A stretch of DNA of 41,746 nt from an uncultured Saprospiraceae bacterium (GTDB lineage Bacteria; Bacteroidota; Bacteroidia; Chitinophagales; Saprospiraceae). The notes under the pieces are model-generated. The model saw only the letters and a list, made by a program, of their open reading frames with translations. It did not search any database and was not told the DNA's origin. Positions 18,673 through 27,273 of this stretch are shown here, one piece after another; position 1 is the stretch's first letter; each line of letters opens with the position of its first letter. The stretch spans positions 1 to 41,746 of the forward strand of contig CALDTZ010000001.1 of assembly GCA_937924805.1 (NCBI GenBank), in the 5' to 3' direction. A program made the translations under genes and the position numbers.

Positions 18673-19188
18673 TTGAATTATAACCTAACACATATAGGCA
18701 GTATTAATAAAGTTTACGGAGCACATGGAGGCCTCGCGTGTTATTTTAAAGATGATACGTATGAATCTTTAGTAAAGCCTAATACTTTTATTTTTCTTGA
18801 AATAGATGGCTATCATGTTCCATTCATGATTGTTAAAATAGAATTTGCTAGAACCGTCATTATTTTTCTTGAAGGAGTAAACTCTCCGGAGAAAGCGAGT
18901 ACATATAGACAATCAGATTTATTTTTGGCATCAAATCAACTTTCCGAATTACCTGTTTCGAATCTTGAAACGGAAGTTTGCTTTGTTCATTATCAGGTTT
19001 TTGATGCTAAAAACAATAAAGTAGGTATCATAAATGAAATCATTGAAACGGATTATTCAACTACAGCAATAGTCGCTCGTAATGGGAAAGATATTTTTTT
19101 ACCAATCCATCAAGATATTATTTTAGATATTGACCATAAACAAAAAGTCCTTCAATTAGAAATTGTAGATGGAATACTAGACTTGTAA
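18673..19188 (+). CDS. rimM: Ribosome maturation factor RimM
   Basis: The 171-residue protein has the RimM N-terminal motif THIGSINKVYGAHGG, a first barrel of about 80 residues, and the PRC-like C-terminal half with VGIINEIIET and the segment IFLPIHQDIILDID. RimM assists late assembly of the 30S head with protein S19. The start is a TTG at 18673 directly after the TAA of the lipoprotein gene. No ATG or GTG would preserve the HIGSI motif, and the family normally begins just before it, so TTG is well supported. Translation is probably coupled to the gene before it. Confidence 0.88.
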   Translation: MNYNLTHIGSINKVYGAHGGLACYFKDDTYESLVKPNTFIFLEIDGYHVPFMIVKIEFARTVIIFLEGVNSPEKASTYRQSDLFLASNQLSELPVSNLETEVCFVHYQVFDAKNNKVGIINEIIETDYSTTAIVARNGKDIFLPIHQDIILDIDHKQKVLQLEIVDGILDL

Positions 19189-19301
19189 TGTATTTCTGTC
19201 CAATTTTAATAACTACTTATCGCTCTATTGCTTGAATTCAAAAGTTCCTTTTTATTGTTTAAGTTGGTATATTACAATAACTTATAAAATTAAATTGAGA
19301 T

Positions 19302-20648
19302 ATGGAGTTGATCAACATTTTCCGAGGCGTAATAGGCATGATTTCTTTGATAGGTATTTGTTACTTATTGAGTAATAATAGAAAAGCTATTAATTGGAAA
19401 ATGGTTGGTATTGGACTAGGGATTCAATTATTTCTTGCTGTTGGAATTTTGAAGGGTGATAAGATTGGTTTTACGTTACCTATTGGTGAAAATGGCTTTC
19501 GTATTGATTTAAGTTTTATCTCTTGGTTTTTTGAGTCTGTAGGTAAAATTTTTGTAAATATTTTAAATTACACCGTTGATGGCAGTCGATTTTTGTTAGG
19601 AGACCTTATGGATATTGAATCTTATGGTTTCATCTTTGCTTTTCAAGTATTACCTACCATAATCTTCTTTTCAGCTTTGACTTCATTGCTGTTTTACCTT
19701 GGTATTATTCAAAAAGTAGTAAAGGCATTAGCAAAGATTTTAACTAAACTATTGGGTATTTCTGGTGCAGAAAGTTTGTCAATTGCTGGTAACATATTTT
19801 TAGGTCAAACAGAAGCACCACTAATGATTAAACCATATTTGGAACGGATGACTAAATCCGAAATTTTACTCGTTATGGTAGGAGGTATGGCTACAGTTGC
19901 AGGTGGTGTGTTAGCAGCATATATAGGTTTTCTCGGTGGGAATGATCCTGTTTTGAGACTACAATTTGCAAAGCACTTATTAGCAGCTTCTGTAATGGCA
20001 GCACCAGGTGCAATTGTAATCTCAAAAATTTTATATCCACAAGTAGATCAAATTAATGCAGAAGTCAAAGTGTCTAATGATGTCATTGGGTCTAATGTTT
20101 TAGATTCTATTGCAAATGGGACTACTGAAGGTTTAAAGCTGGCGGCAAATGTTGCAGCTATGTTATTAGTATTCCTAGCTTTTATAGCGATGATAAACGG
20201 TATTCTTGGGTATGTAGGAGATATAACTCACCTCAATGGATGGTTGGCAGAAAATTCTCCATTTCCTAAATTTTCATTGGAAGCTATTTTAGGAACTGTC
20301 TTTGCTCCTTTAATGTGGTTAATAGGAATTGCTAAAGAAGATGTAATGTTAATGGGGCAACTATTAGGTGTTAAACTTGCAGCAAGTGAATTTGTAGGAT
20401 ATGTCCAATTAGCAGAATTGAAAAACATGGAAAATGCAGTACATTTGACACATCAAAAATCAGTGATTATGGCAACTTATATGCTATGTGGTTTTGCAAA
20501 TTTTGCAAGTATTGGTATTCAGATTGGAGGAATTGGATCATTAGCACCGGGACAAAGAAAAACGTTATCAGAGTTTGGATTAAAAGCAGTTATTGGTGGA
20601 TCCATAGCATCTTTACTTTCTGCAACATTGGTTGGAATGATATTTTAA
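19302..20648 (+). CDS. Concentrative nucleoside transporter (CNT/NupC family)
   Basis: This 448-residue membrane protein has about 9-10 hydrophobic segments. It carries the CNT signature SIAGNIFLGQTEAPLMIKPYL followed by a TM pair, and a second hairpin region near ANFASIGIQIGGIG. CNT proteins bring nucleosides into the cell with Na+ or H+. An inner-membrane location follows from the topology. The next gene is uridine kinase, and a deoxynucleoside kinase is close by, so import and phosphorylation of nucleosides are linked. The upstream gap of 113 nt has no clear promoter motif. Confidence 0.92.
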   Translation: MELINIFRGVIGMISLIGICYLLSNNRKAINWKMVGIGLGIQLFLAVGILKGDKIGFTLPIGENGFRIDLSFISWFFESVGKIFVNILNYTVDGSRFLLGDLMDIESYGFIFAFQVLPTIIFFSALTSLLFYLGIIQKVVKALAKILTKLLGISGAESLSIAGNIFLGQTEAPLMIKPYLERMTKSEILLVMVGGMATVAGGVLAAYIGFLGGNDPVLRLQFAKHLLAASVMAAPGAIVISKILYPQVDQINAEVKVSNDVIGSNVLDSIANGTTEGLKLAANVAAMLLVFLAFIAMINGILGYVGDITHLNGWLAENSPFPKFSLEAILGTVFAPLMWLIGIAKEDVMLMGQLLGVKLAASEFVGYVQLAELKNMENAVHLTHQKSVIMATYMLCGFANFASIGIQIGGIGSLAPGQRKTLSEFGLKAVIGGSIASLLSATLVGMIF

Positions 20649-20711
20649 TAATCATTCTATGCGAGAATTAGAATCATTTAATATCTTCGAGACCAATAAG
20701 AAATCTTAAAC

Positions 20712-21332
20712 ATGGGCATTAAACTTATTGGCATATCAGGAGGAAGTGGATCTGGGAAATCTAGATTCGTTAATGCCGTTAAAGAATCTTTCACTAATCG
20801 TAAGGTCACCTTCATTTCACTTGATGATTATTATTTTCCAAAAGAAGAACAATCGGTCGATGAAAATGGAGTAGAAAACTTTGACCTACCTAGCTCTATT
20901 GATATAAAATCATTATTAAAAGATATTGAAACACTTGAAAACGGTAATCGTGTTGAAAAATATGAATACACCTTTAATAACAGAGATAAAGTAGGAGACA
21001 TTATTGTTTTTGAACCTAATCCTATTGTCTTTATCGAAGGTCTTTTTTTGTATCATTATCCAGCATTAATGAATCGATTTCATTTGAAGTTATTTATTCA
21101 AGCTAGCGACAAGATTAAAATAGATCGAAGAATTAATCGTGATCAAAAAGAGCGGAACTATCCGATTGAAGATGTATTATATCGTTATGAAAACCATGTT
21201 TTACCATCGTATAAAAAGTATATGGAGCCTTATATTGATGATGTAGATCTAATTATTAATAACAATACAAATTTTGATGTTGGACTCGCCGTTATTAATC
21301 AGTACATCAACCATCTTTTAGACAGTGAGTGA
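20712..21332 (+). CDS. udk: Uridine kinase
   Basis: The 206-residue protein starts with the P-loop GISGGSGSGKS (about 7-17) and then has SLDDYYFP, the DDYY substrate motif of uridine/cytidine kinases. Later features are NFDLPSSID, VFIEGLFLY and RRINRDQKERNY, the lid region. It phosphorylates uridine and probably cytidine to the monophosphates in pyrimidine salvage. The gene lies 63 nt after the nucleoside transporter and its end overlaps the methyltransferase start by 8 nt. Confidence 0.9.
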   Translation: MGIKLIGISGGSGSGKSRFVNAVKESFTNRKVTFISLDDYYFPKEEQSVDENGVENFDLPSSIDIKSLLKDIETLENGNRVEKYEYTFNNRDKVGDIIVFEPNPIVFIEGLFLYHYPALMNRFHLKLFIQASDKIKIDRRINRDQKERNYPIEDVLYRYENHVLPSYKKYMEPYIDDVDLIINNNTNFDVGLAVINQYINHLLDSE

Positions 21333-22131
21333 ATACATTCATGGTTTTTCAGAAAATGAAAAGCAGCGACTCCTTGATCAAAATAATGTACTTGCAAAAT
21401 ACATTTACAAAAATATTGATTTATCTAGCTTCAACCACATATTGGAATTAGGGTGTGGAGTAGGGGCGCAGATGATCTATGTTTTGAACCAATATCCAAA
21501 TCTTAAAGTAACAGGAATAGACAAGAGTTTAACTCAAATTGAAAAAGCAAAAGAAAACCTTTATGCATCAAATATTGATCCTTCTAGGTATCAACTGATC
21601 CACTCAAACCAGCTTGATGCTACTTATATTGATAGCTTTGATGCCTTATTAGTTGTGTGGGTTTTAGAACACGTAACAACAAATCCTTCAGACCTTCTTT
21701 CATCTATGAAGACTTTTTTAAAAGAGGAAGGACGTGTATTTATTACTGAAGTACAACATTCAAACTTTCGTATAACACCTAGGAGTTCAATCATAGAATC
21801 CTTTTGGAATGAAGCGATTCGATTTCAAAAGGAATTAGGCGGTAATGCTAATATTGGAAAAGAACTTCATTCAATTTTAATGAACGCTGGAATGAAAAAG
21901 ATTCAAGTACATCCTTTTAAACTTGATTTTGATGCTTCGACCAAAAATGCAAAAAATGAGATATTAAATTATTGGAAATCCTTGATGAAAAGTGCTGCAA
22001 TAGAAATGATTCAAGCTGAAAGGTATACAGAATCTAGTTGGAATAAAGTTGAAAAAGCAATGAATAACAGTATTGCTAATGATGAATCAACGTTTTATTA
22101 TGCTTTTATACAGGGGTTTTGTCATTTTTAA
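21325..22131 (+). CDS. Class I SAM-dependent methyltransferase
   Basis: The 268 residues contain the SAM-binding motif I ILELGCGVGAQ, motif II VTGIDKSLTQIEKA, the motif IV region FDALLVVWVLEHV and FLKEEGRVFITE. The N-terminal YIHGFSENEKQRLLDQ is typical of the methyltransferase group that includes small-molecule and ubiquinone-like enzymes, and it supports the GTG start at 21325 inside the end of udk. The target cannot be read from the sequence. Tight overlap with udk indicates cotranscription. Its 3' end overlaps the convergent deoxynucleoside kinase by 26 nt. Confidence 0.85.
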   Translation: MSEYIHGFSENEKQRLLDQNNVLAKYIYKNIDLSSFNHILELGCGVGAQMIYVLNQYPNLKVTGIDKSLTQIEKAKENLYASNIDPSRYQLIHSNQLDATYIDSFDALLVVWVLEHVTTNPSDLLSSMKTFLKEEGRVFITEVQHSNFRITPRSSIIESFWNEAIRFQKELGGNANIGKELHSILMNAGMKKIQVHPFKLDFDASTKNAKNEILNYWKSLMKSAAIEMIQAERYTESSWNKVEKAMNNSIANDESTFYYAFIQGFCHF

Positions 22132-22744
22132 ACAACCCATAAAGCTCACTATCAATACGACTTATTATCTCACCTAGATCTTCAGGGTTTTTTATAAAAT
22201 CAAATTCATCGGCATTTATAACTAATAACGGACCGGCTGTATAGGTATCAATCCATTGATTATATTTCTTATTTAATCTTTTCAAATAATCTAAACTGAT
22301 ACTCCCCTCATAGTCACGACCTCGATGTTGAATGTGATCGACTAATGTCGGGATAGAACCTTTGATATAAATAAGTAAATCTGGAGGACTTATTTGAGTT
22401 GTCATTAATTCAAATAAAGATTGATAATTTTCGAAATCACGTAATGACATCAAACCCATCTCGTGTAAGTTAGGAGCGAAAATTTTCGCATCCTCATAAA
22501 TGGTACGATCTTGAATTATCGTTTTGTCTCCATTTCGGATATCTAAAATTTGTCGGAAACGACTATTTAGAAAATATATTTGAAGATTGAAAGACCATCG
22601 CTGCATATCATCATAGAAATCACTTAGGTAAGGATTGTTGACTGTATCCTCATAATGGACCGTCCATCCATAGTGTTGTGACAACTTTTCTGAGAGTGTT
22701 GTTTTTCCAGCTCCAATGTTACCAGAAACGGCGATATGTTTGAT
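22106..22744 (-). CDS. Deoxynucleoside kinase with non-canonical (ATC) start
   Basis: The 212-residue frame has the dNK-family P-loop GNIGAGKTTLSEKL and then HYGWTVHYEDTV. It also has QDRTIYEDAKIFA (the DRS/T motif), LIYIKGSIPTL and lid motif HRGRDYE. These enzymes phosphorylate deoxynucleosides (dGK/dCK-like). The P-loop lies upstream of the first TTG (22696), so starting there would delete the ATP site. Between the in-frame TAA upstream and the P-loop there is no ATG, GTG or TTG. The codons before it read ATC-AAA-CAT-ATC-GCC, exactly where relatives would have M-K-H-I-A. I therefore place the start at ATC 22744. A point mutation, a sequencing error or genuine rare initiation would all explain it. 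It complements the udk/transporter salvage genes. Confidence 0.8.
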   Translation of the reverse strand: MKHIAVSGNIGAGKTTLSEKLSQHYGWTVHYEDTVNNPYLSDFYDDMQRWSFNLQIYFLNSRFRQILDIRNGDKTIIQDRTIYEDAKIFAPNLHEMGLMSLRDFENYQSLFELMTTQISPPDLLIYIKGSIPTLVDHIQHRGRDYEGSISLDYLKRLNKKYNQWIDTYTAGPLLVINADEFDFIKNPEDLGEIISRIDSELYGLFKNDKTPV

Positions 22745-22774
22745 TGATTTTGAGATTGATTAAGTTCTTGATTG

Positions 22775-22782
22775 CAAATCTA
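22775..22782 (-). promoter_or_regulatory. Candidate -7 box for deoxynucleoside kinase
   Basis: TAGATTTG on the minus strand matches TAnnTTTG. Transcription would start near 22768, about 24 nt before the proposed ATC start, which supports translation beginning close to 22744. No -33 TTG occurs at 18-20 nt. Confidence 0.4.
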
Positions 22783-22910
22783 TAAAAATGATTACAAAGG
22801 ATTTACTTTTATATAGAAATTTATATCATTTAAACGATTATTCTTTCGACATCATCGAAAATCTCTATTTTAGTTATAATTACATTGTACCTTCCAACAA
22901 ATACAAATTT

Positions 22911-23651
22911 TTGAAAAAAAGTATCATTCATACAACAGCACTTCAAAAGACCTATGTAATGGGGACTGAAGAAGTGCATGCACTCAAACATATCGATATA
23001 AATATTAATCAAAATGAATATGTTGCATTAATGGGCCCATCAGGTTCTGGAAAATCTACATTAATGAATCTTTTGGGTTGCCTTGACACCCCGACAGCAG
23101 GAGAGTATATTTTAAATAATCAAAAGGTATCGGATCTGGAGGATAAAGCCCTAGCAGGAATAAGAAATACAGAAATCGGATTTGTATTTCAAACCTTTAA
23201 TCTTTTACCAAGGATGACTTCCATGGAAAATGTTGCTTTGCCGCTTGTGTATGCAGGAATGTCTAAACTTCAAAGAATGGAAAGGGCACAAGAAGTATTA
23301 GAGATGGTCGGATTAGGTGATCGTATGGATCACAAACCAAATGAATTATCTGGAGGGCAAAGACAAAGAGTTGCTATAGCAAGGGCTATTGTAAACAACC
23401 CTAGTATCATTTTAGCTGATGAACCTACAGGGAATCTAGATACAAAAACCTCTGTAGAAATTATGTCGATTTTTGAAGAAATTCATAATAATGGAAATAC
23501 AATTATTTTAGTTACACATGAGCCCGATATTGCAGAACATGCGCATAGAATTATTAGTTTGAGGGATGGATTAGTAGAAACGGATATAAAAAATGACAAA
23601 ATTATAAAAGCAAATGATCCAAATCATCGATATTTAGATCAATCAAACTAA
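22911..23651 (+). CDS. ABC transporter ATPase, LolD/MacB type
   Basis: The protein has Walker [10 protein letters not shown], the Q-loop in [11 protein letters not shown], signature [14 protein letters not shown], Walker [13 protein letters not shown] and the H-loop THEP. This is the LolD/MacB/FtsE-like group that powers lipoprotein release or export of small molecules. I start it at TTG 22911 because family members begin at the [11 protein letters not shown] strand. An in-frame ATG at 22788 would add 41 residues rich in Tyr, Asn and Leu that have no family counterpart, but that start cannot be excluded. No permease gene is adjacent, so its membrane partner must be elsewhere. The cobalamin adenosyltransferase gene follows by 3 nt. 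Confidence 0.85.
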   Translation: MKKSIIHTTALQKTYVMGTEEVHALKHIDININQNEYVALMGPSGSGKSTLMNLLGCLDTPTAGEYILNNQKVSDLEDKALAGIRNTEIGFVFQTFNLLPRMTSMENVALPLVYAGMSKLQRMERAQEVLEMVGLGDRMDHKPNELSGGQRQRVAIARAIVNNPSIILADEPTGNLDTKTSVEIMSIFEEIHNNGNTIILVTHEPDIAEHAHRIISLRDGLVETDIKNDKIIKANDPNHRYLDQSN

Positions 23652-23654
23652 GGA

Positions 23655-24197
23655 ATGAAAATTTATACTAAAACAGGAGATAAAGGAACAACTAGTTTAT
23701 TTGGCGGTACCCGAATATCAAAAGACGATGCTCAGATTGAAGCGTATGGAACAGTTGATGAACTAAATAGTTTGATAGGACTTTGTATAGCATCTATTGA
23801 TATTCCAGAAATTAAAGAAGAACTTCTAGGTATTCAAGTATTGTTATTTAACATGGGGTCTATTTTGGCTTCACCAAAGGATAATGAATTTAAATTACCT
23901 AAGATAGAAGCAGATGATATCGTTTTTCTTGAGCGACAGATGGATACTATGGATCAGCAATTAGAGCCCTTAAAGAACTTTATTCTTCCTAGTGGATCTA
24001 AGGAAATTAGTTTTTTACATTTAGCGAGAACAGTAACAAGACGAGCAGAACGACGTGTTATTACAATCCAACGACATTTAGCGTTAGATGAAAATATTGT
24101 GATTTACTTAAATAGATTATCAGATTACTTTTTTATACTTGCTCGCTTTGTTGGTCACTCGATAGGTACAAAAGAAGTCACTTGGACAAGTACTTAA
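23655..24197 (+). CDS. ATP:cob(I)alamin adenosyltransferase, PduO type
   Basis: The 180-residue protein begins with the ATP-binding motif KIYTKTGDKGTTSLFGG and has EAYGTVDELNSLIG, the RTVTRRAERR motif and LNRLSDYFFILAR, all diagnostic of PduO-type adenosyltransferases. It makes adenosylcobalamin from cob(I)alamin and ATP for enzymes such as methylmalonyl-CoA mutase. It lies 3 nt after the ABC ATPase and is probably cotranscribed. There is no room for a cobalamin riboswitch directly upstream. Confidence 0.93.
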   Translation: MKIYTKTGDKGTTSLFGGTRISKDDAQIEAYGTVDELNSLIGLCIASIDIPEIKEELLGIQVLLFNMGSILASPKDNEFKLPKIEADDIVFLERQMDTMDQQLEPLKNFILPSGSKEISFLHLARTVTRRAERRVITIQRHLALDENIVIYLNRLSDYFFILARFVGHSIGTKEVTWTST

Positions 24198-24230
24198 CTC
24201 GTTCTAATAAGAATTTTGTAATTTCGACGC

Positions 24231-26246
24231 ATGAGTAATCCCTCAGCAAAACAGAAAAGCAATATGTGGAATTCAATACAGAGGTACATAGCAATTGTAT
24301 TTGCCATACTAGCCATTAGTTTTGTATTTCCAAATTATCTTTTTGATAAAGTAGAAATAGGTGATACTTGGAGAAATCCGGACCTAGTTGCAAAAAAAGA
24401 TATTACAATAGAACTTGATAATCATAAGCTAGAACAAAAAGTAGCTTCCATCCAAAATGAAATTGGAAAGGTTTACACGAAGCAAAATATAGACCTTTCA
24501 GACTTATCGGTACAAATTGGAAGCCAACTTAATCTTGAAATGACAGATTATACCGAATTGACATCGATTTTATTAGATTGTTATCAAAAAGGTTTAATCA
24601 GCCAATCTTTTGAAGGAAATATTCAATTATTCGAAAAAGGAATTTCTACCCAAAAACGAAATGAAGATATCTGTAAGAAAGCAGATCTATTAGCTAATAT
24701 TGCCCAATATTATAATAGTATTGGCTACCGAATTAATTCTGAAGAAAGAAAAAATATTAGGGCACTCTTAACGCCCAACTTGATCATCGATGATGCATTG
24801 ACTGCAGAAATGATAAATGCGAAATCAAAATCGATTGAATCAAAAAGTCAAATAATAAAAGGTCAAACTATTATTGAAACCGGACAAATAATTACAGAAG
24901 ATAAATATTCAATTATTAAAAAGAATGCACATCTTCTTTCCATGGAAAATACGGGAATCAATATTGTATCTGCTTCAGGATTTCTACTTTTAATCACGAT
25001 GATTTTACTTGCCTTATTGTTATATGTAAGAAAGTATTTCAGTCACATTTATCATTCGACGAGGAAGTTGTCTTTCCTGTTAATATGGCCTGTTATTTTT
25101 AGTTACCTAGTCTATGGGATTGAAAATTACACTTCATTGAGTACATATGTAATTCCATTTTGTATCGTACCCATTGTTGTTAAAAATTTCTTTGGTGATC
25201 GTTTGGCATTAATAACACATATCGTAGTTGTTTTAATTGCAAGTATACTTTCTAAATTAGGTTATGAATTTACATTCTTACAAATACTAGCAGGTATAGT
25301 AACCGTTTTAGTCGTTTCAGAAACAAGATATTGGGACAAATTTTTTATCGCTTTAGGATTCATATTCTTAAGCTATATGTTGGGATATCTTGGTTTAGAT
25401 CTTGCCCAATGGACATCGACTGGAGGAGTAATCGAATGGAAGACTTTTGGTTGGTTAGCATTAAACGCATTGTTATTATTAATGGCATATCCATTTATTC
25501 CGCTCCTTGAAAATATTTTTGGATTCACCTCAAGCATTAAATTAGCCGAATTATCAGATTTAAACAAGCCTCTACTCAAAGAACTGTCGATTAAGGCACC
25601 TGGGACCCTCCAACACTCACTTCAAGTAGCAAATTTATGCGAAGCCGCAGCTGAAAAAATAGGTGCCAATAGTTTATTAGTTAAAACGGCTGCCCTATAT
25701 CATGATATTGGGAAAATGAGTAAACCCGAATATTTCATTGAAAATAATAAAGGTGAAAACAAACATGCCGCTTTAAATAATAATTTTGAAAGTGCCAAAA
25801 TTATAATTGGTCATGTTACGGATGGAGTAGCGATGGCAACCAAAAATCGAATTCCAAATGTTTTGATCGATTTTATAAAATCGCATCATGGTACTACACG
25901 AGTTGAATACTTTTATAGAAACCAAAAAAATGACAACCCAGATAAAGAGTTTGATGAATCATTGTTTAGATACCCAGGTCCATTACCAGTTTCAAAAGAA
26001 GAAACAATTTTAATGATTGCTGATTCACTTGAAGCTGCCTCAAAGAGTTTAAAAAGTCCTACAGGGCAAGACATTGATATACTTGTAGATAAAATTATTG
26101 CTTTCAAAATTGATCATGGACAATTAGAAACGTCAAATCTTAGCTTTAGTGAGTTAGAAGAGTGTACCTCTGTATTCAAGGCAATGCTAAGAAATATCAA
26201 TCACGTTAGGATAGAATACCCAGAAGATAAATCAAAATCAGCATAA
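24231..26246 (+). CDS. 7TM-HD family phosphohydrolase (PgpH-like)
   Basis: The 671-residue protein has a first TM segment near residues 15-35, an extracytoplasmic 7TMR-HDED domain to about 240, then seven TM helices (about 243-445). A cytoplasmic HD domain follows, with TLQHSLQVA (first His), YHDIGKM near 489-495, a further His in IIGHV, and KSHHGTTRVEYFY. This architecture is that of PgpH, a cyclic di-AMP phosphodiesterase. The metal ligands look complete, so it should be active; c-di-AMP as substrate is inferred from the family. Its last 9 nt overlap the convergent sirtuin gene. Confidence 0.88.
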   Translation: MSNPSAKQKSNMWNSIQRYIAIVFAILAISFVFPNYLFDKVEIGDTWRNPDLVAKKDITIELDNHKLEQKVASIQNEIGKVYTKQNIDLSDLSVQIGSQLNLEMTDYTELTSILLDCYQKGLISQSFEGNIQLFEKGISTQKRNEDICKKADLLANIAQYYNSIGYRINSEERKNIRALLTPNLIIDDALTAEMINAKSKSIESKSQIIKGQTIIETGQIITEDKYSIIKKNAHLLSMENTGINIVSASGFLLLITMILLALLLYVRKYFSHIYHSTRKLSFLLIWPVIFSYLVYGIENYTSLSTYVIPFCIVPIVVKNFFGDRLALITHIVVVLIASILSKLGYEFTFLQILAGIVTVLVVSETRYWDKFFIALGFIFLSYMLGYLGLDLAQWTSTGGVIEWKTFGWLALNALLLLMAYPFIPLLENIFGFTSSIKLAELSDLNKPLLKELSIKAPGTLQHSLQVANLCEAAAEKIGANSLLVKTAALYHDIGKMSKPEYFIENNKGENKHAALNNNFESAKIIIGHVTDGVAMATKNRIPNVLIDFIKSHHGTTRVEYFYRNQKNDNPDKEFDESLFRYPGPLPVSKEETILMIADSLEAASKSLKSPTGQDIDILVDKIIAFKIDHGQLETSNLSFSELEECTSVFKAMLRNINHVRIEYPEDKSKSA

Positions 26247-26930
26247 AGATTCTATCATCTTATTTAATTTAGAAATCGCCTTAACTGCTGATTCTTTAAT
26301 AATATGAATTTCACCAGACGTATATCCTTCAATGATTGAAGGTTTAGGGTCAACATAAATGATAGGTGTGCCGGATGGAAGAAAGTGAACCAAACTTGCA
26401 GCAGGGTAGACTTGCATAGATGTACCAATAATAATGCATAGATCAGCATCGCCACATCGTTCAATTGCTAGTTCCATCATTGGGACAGCTTCTCCAAACC
26501 AAACGATAAATGGTCTTAATGGATAACCTTTAGGACATATATCGTCAAGGCTTAGATCTGATGTGTAGTGTTTTATATAGCTTGGGTCACCAGTCGACTG
26601 TATTTTTGTTAGTTCACCATGTAAATGTAATATGGAAGAAGATTCGGCTCTTTCATGCAAGTCATCCACATTTTGTGTAATAATCTGCACTTCATAGGAC
26701 TGTTCTAATGATTTTAAAAAGTGATGACAAGCATTGGGCTCGACTTCCTTTAATTGTGCTCGTCTAGCGTTATAAAAAGATAAGACTAATTCGGGGTTAT
26801 TCTTAAATCCAATGGGAGAGGCAACCTCCATAATATCATGATTCTCCCATAATCCATTGTGGTCTCTAAATGTCTTTATTCCACTTTCTGCACTTACACC
26901 TGCTCCTGTAAGAATAATTATTTTTTTCAT
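26238..26930 (-). CDS. cobB: Sirtuin NAD-dependent deacylase, CobB class without zinc cysteines
   Basis: The 230 residues include the NAD-binding GAGVSAESGI and TFRDHNGLW, QNVDDLHERA, the catalytic His in LHLHGEL, and later FIVWFGE, IGTSMQVYPAA and YVDPKP. Tyr and Arg in FYNARRAQL form the YxxR pair of class III sirtuins, which prefer succinyl or malonyl lysine. The zinc module that normally has four Cys is replaced by a short TGDPSYIKHYTSDLSLDDICPKG-like stretch (given here in part) holding one Cys, so no structural zinc is expected. It is a lone minus-strand gene between two plus-strand operons. Confidence 0.92.
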   Translation of the reverse strand: MKKIIILTGAGVSAESGIKTFRDHNGLWENHDIMEVASPIGFKNNPELVLSFYNARRAQLKEVEPNACHHFLKSLEQSYEVQIITQNVDDLHERAESSSILHLHGELTKIQSTGDPSYIKHYTSDLSLDDICPKGYPLRPFIVWFGEAVPMMELAIERCGDADLCIIIGTSMQVYPAASLVHFLPSGTPIIYVDPKPSIIEGYTSGEIHIIKESAVKAISKLNKMIESLC

Positions 26931-27273
26931 TGTAATTGTTTAGACCACACTAATTTATATAAAACCCAAAATTCCGTTGTTAAAAAAGTGTGTTTTCAAA
27001 AGTGAAAATTTTGAGAATGTGTAATCATGTATCCCTTAACCTACAATATATGAAAGATAAATACCATCAAATAATTACCATATACTAAAATTTGAATGAC
27101 AGTATATTATAACGAACTTCAGTCTTATTCCTAAAACTGAATGCATCTCAAAACTTAGTACGGTTTTTGCATAGGTAGAAGGTAATAAGCAGTGTATAAG
27201 TGTTTGAAAATCAATACATTGAAGAACAGCGCTTTATATATGTCACTATTATTTAATATGTAAAAATGATTCC
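26931..27273. other. 343-nt intergenic region upstream of cassette 2
   Basis: This gap lies between the divergent sirtuin gene and the second PorP-like gene. I find no coding frame, no perfect TAnnTTTG box and only weak A+T hairpins (for example TTTTCA/TGAAAA at 26993-27008). The long leader parallels the 444-nt gap before cassette 1, so the control region of the operon is probably here. Confidence 0.5.

Noticed and set aside
22106..22696. Deoxynucleoside kinase starting at TTG 22696
   Set aside because: This start removes the P-loop GNIGAGKTT that lies just upstream in the same open frame, so it cannot be the functional protein.
23500..23654. Possible cobalamin riboswitch ahead of the adenosyltransferase
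   Set aside because: Only 3 nt separate it from the preceding gene and the sequence there is the end of the ABC ATPase frame.
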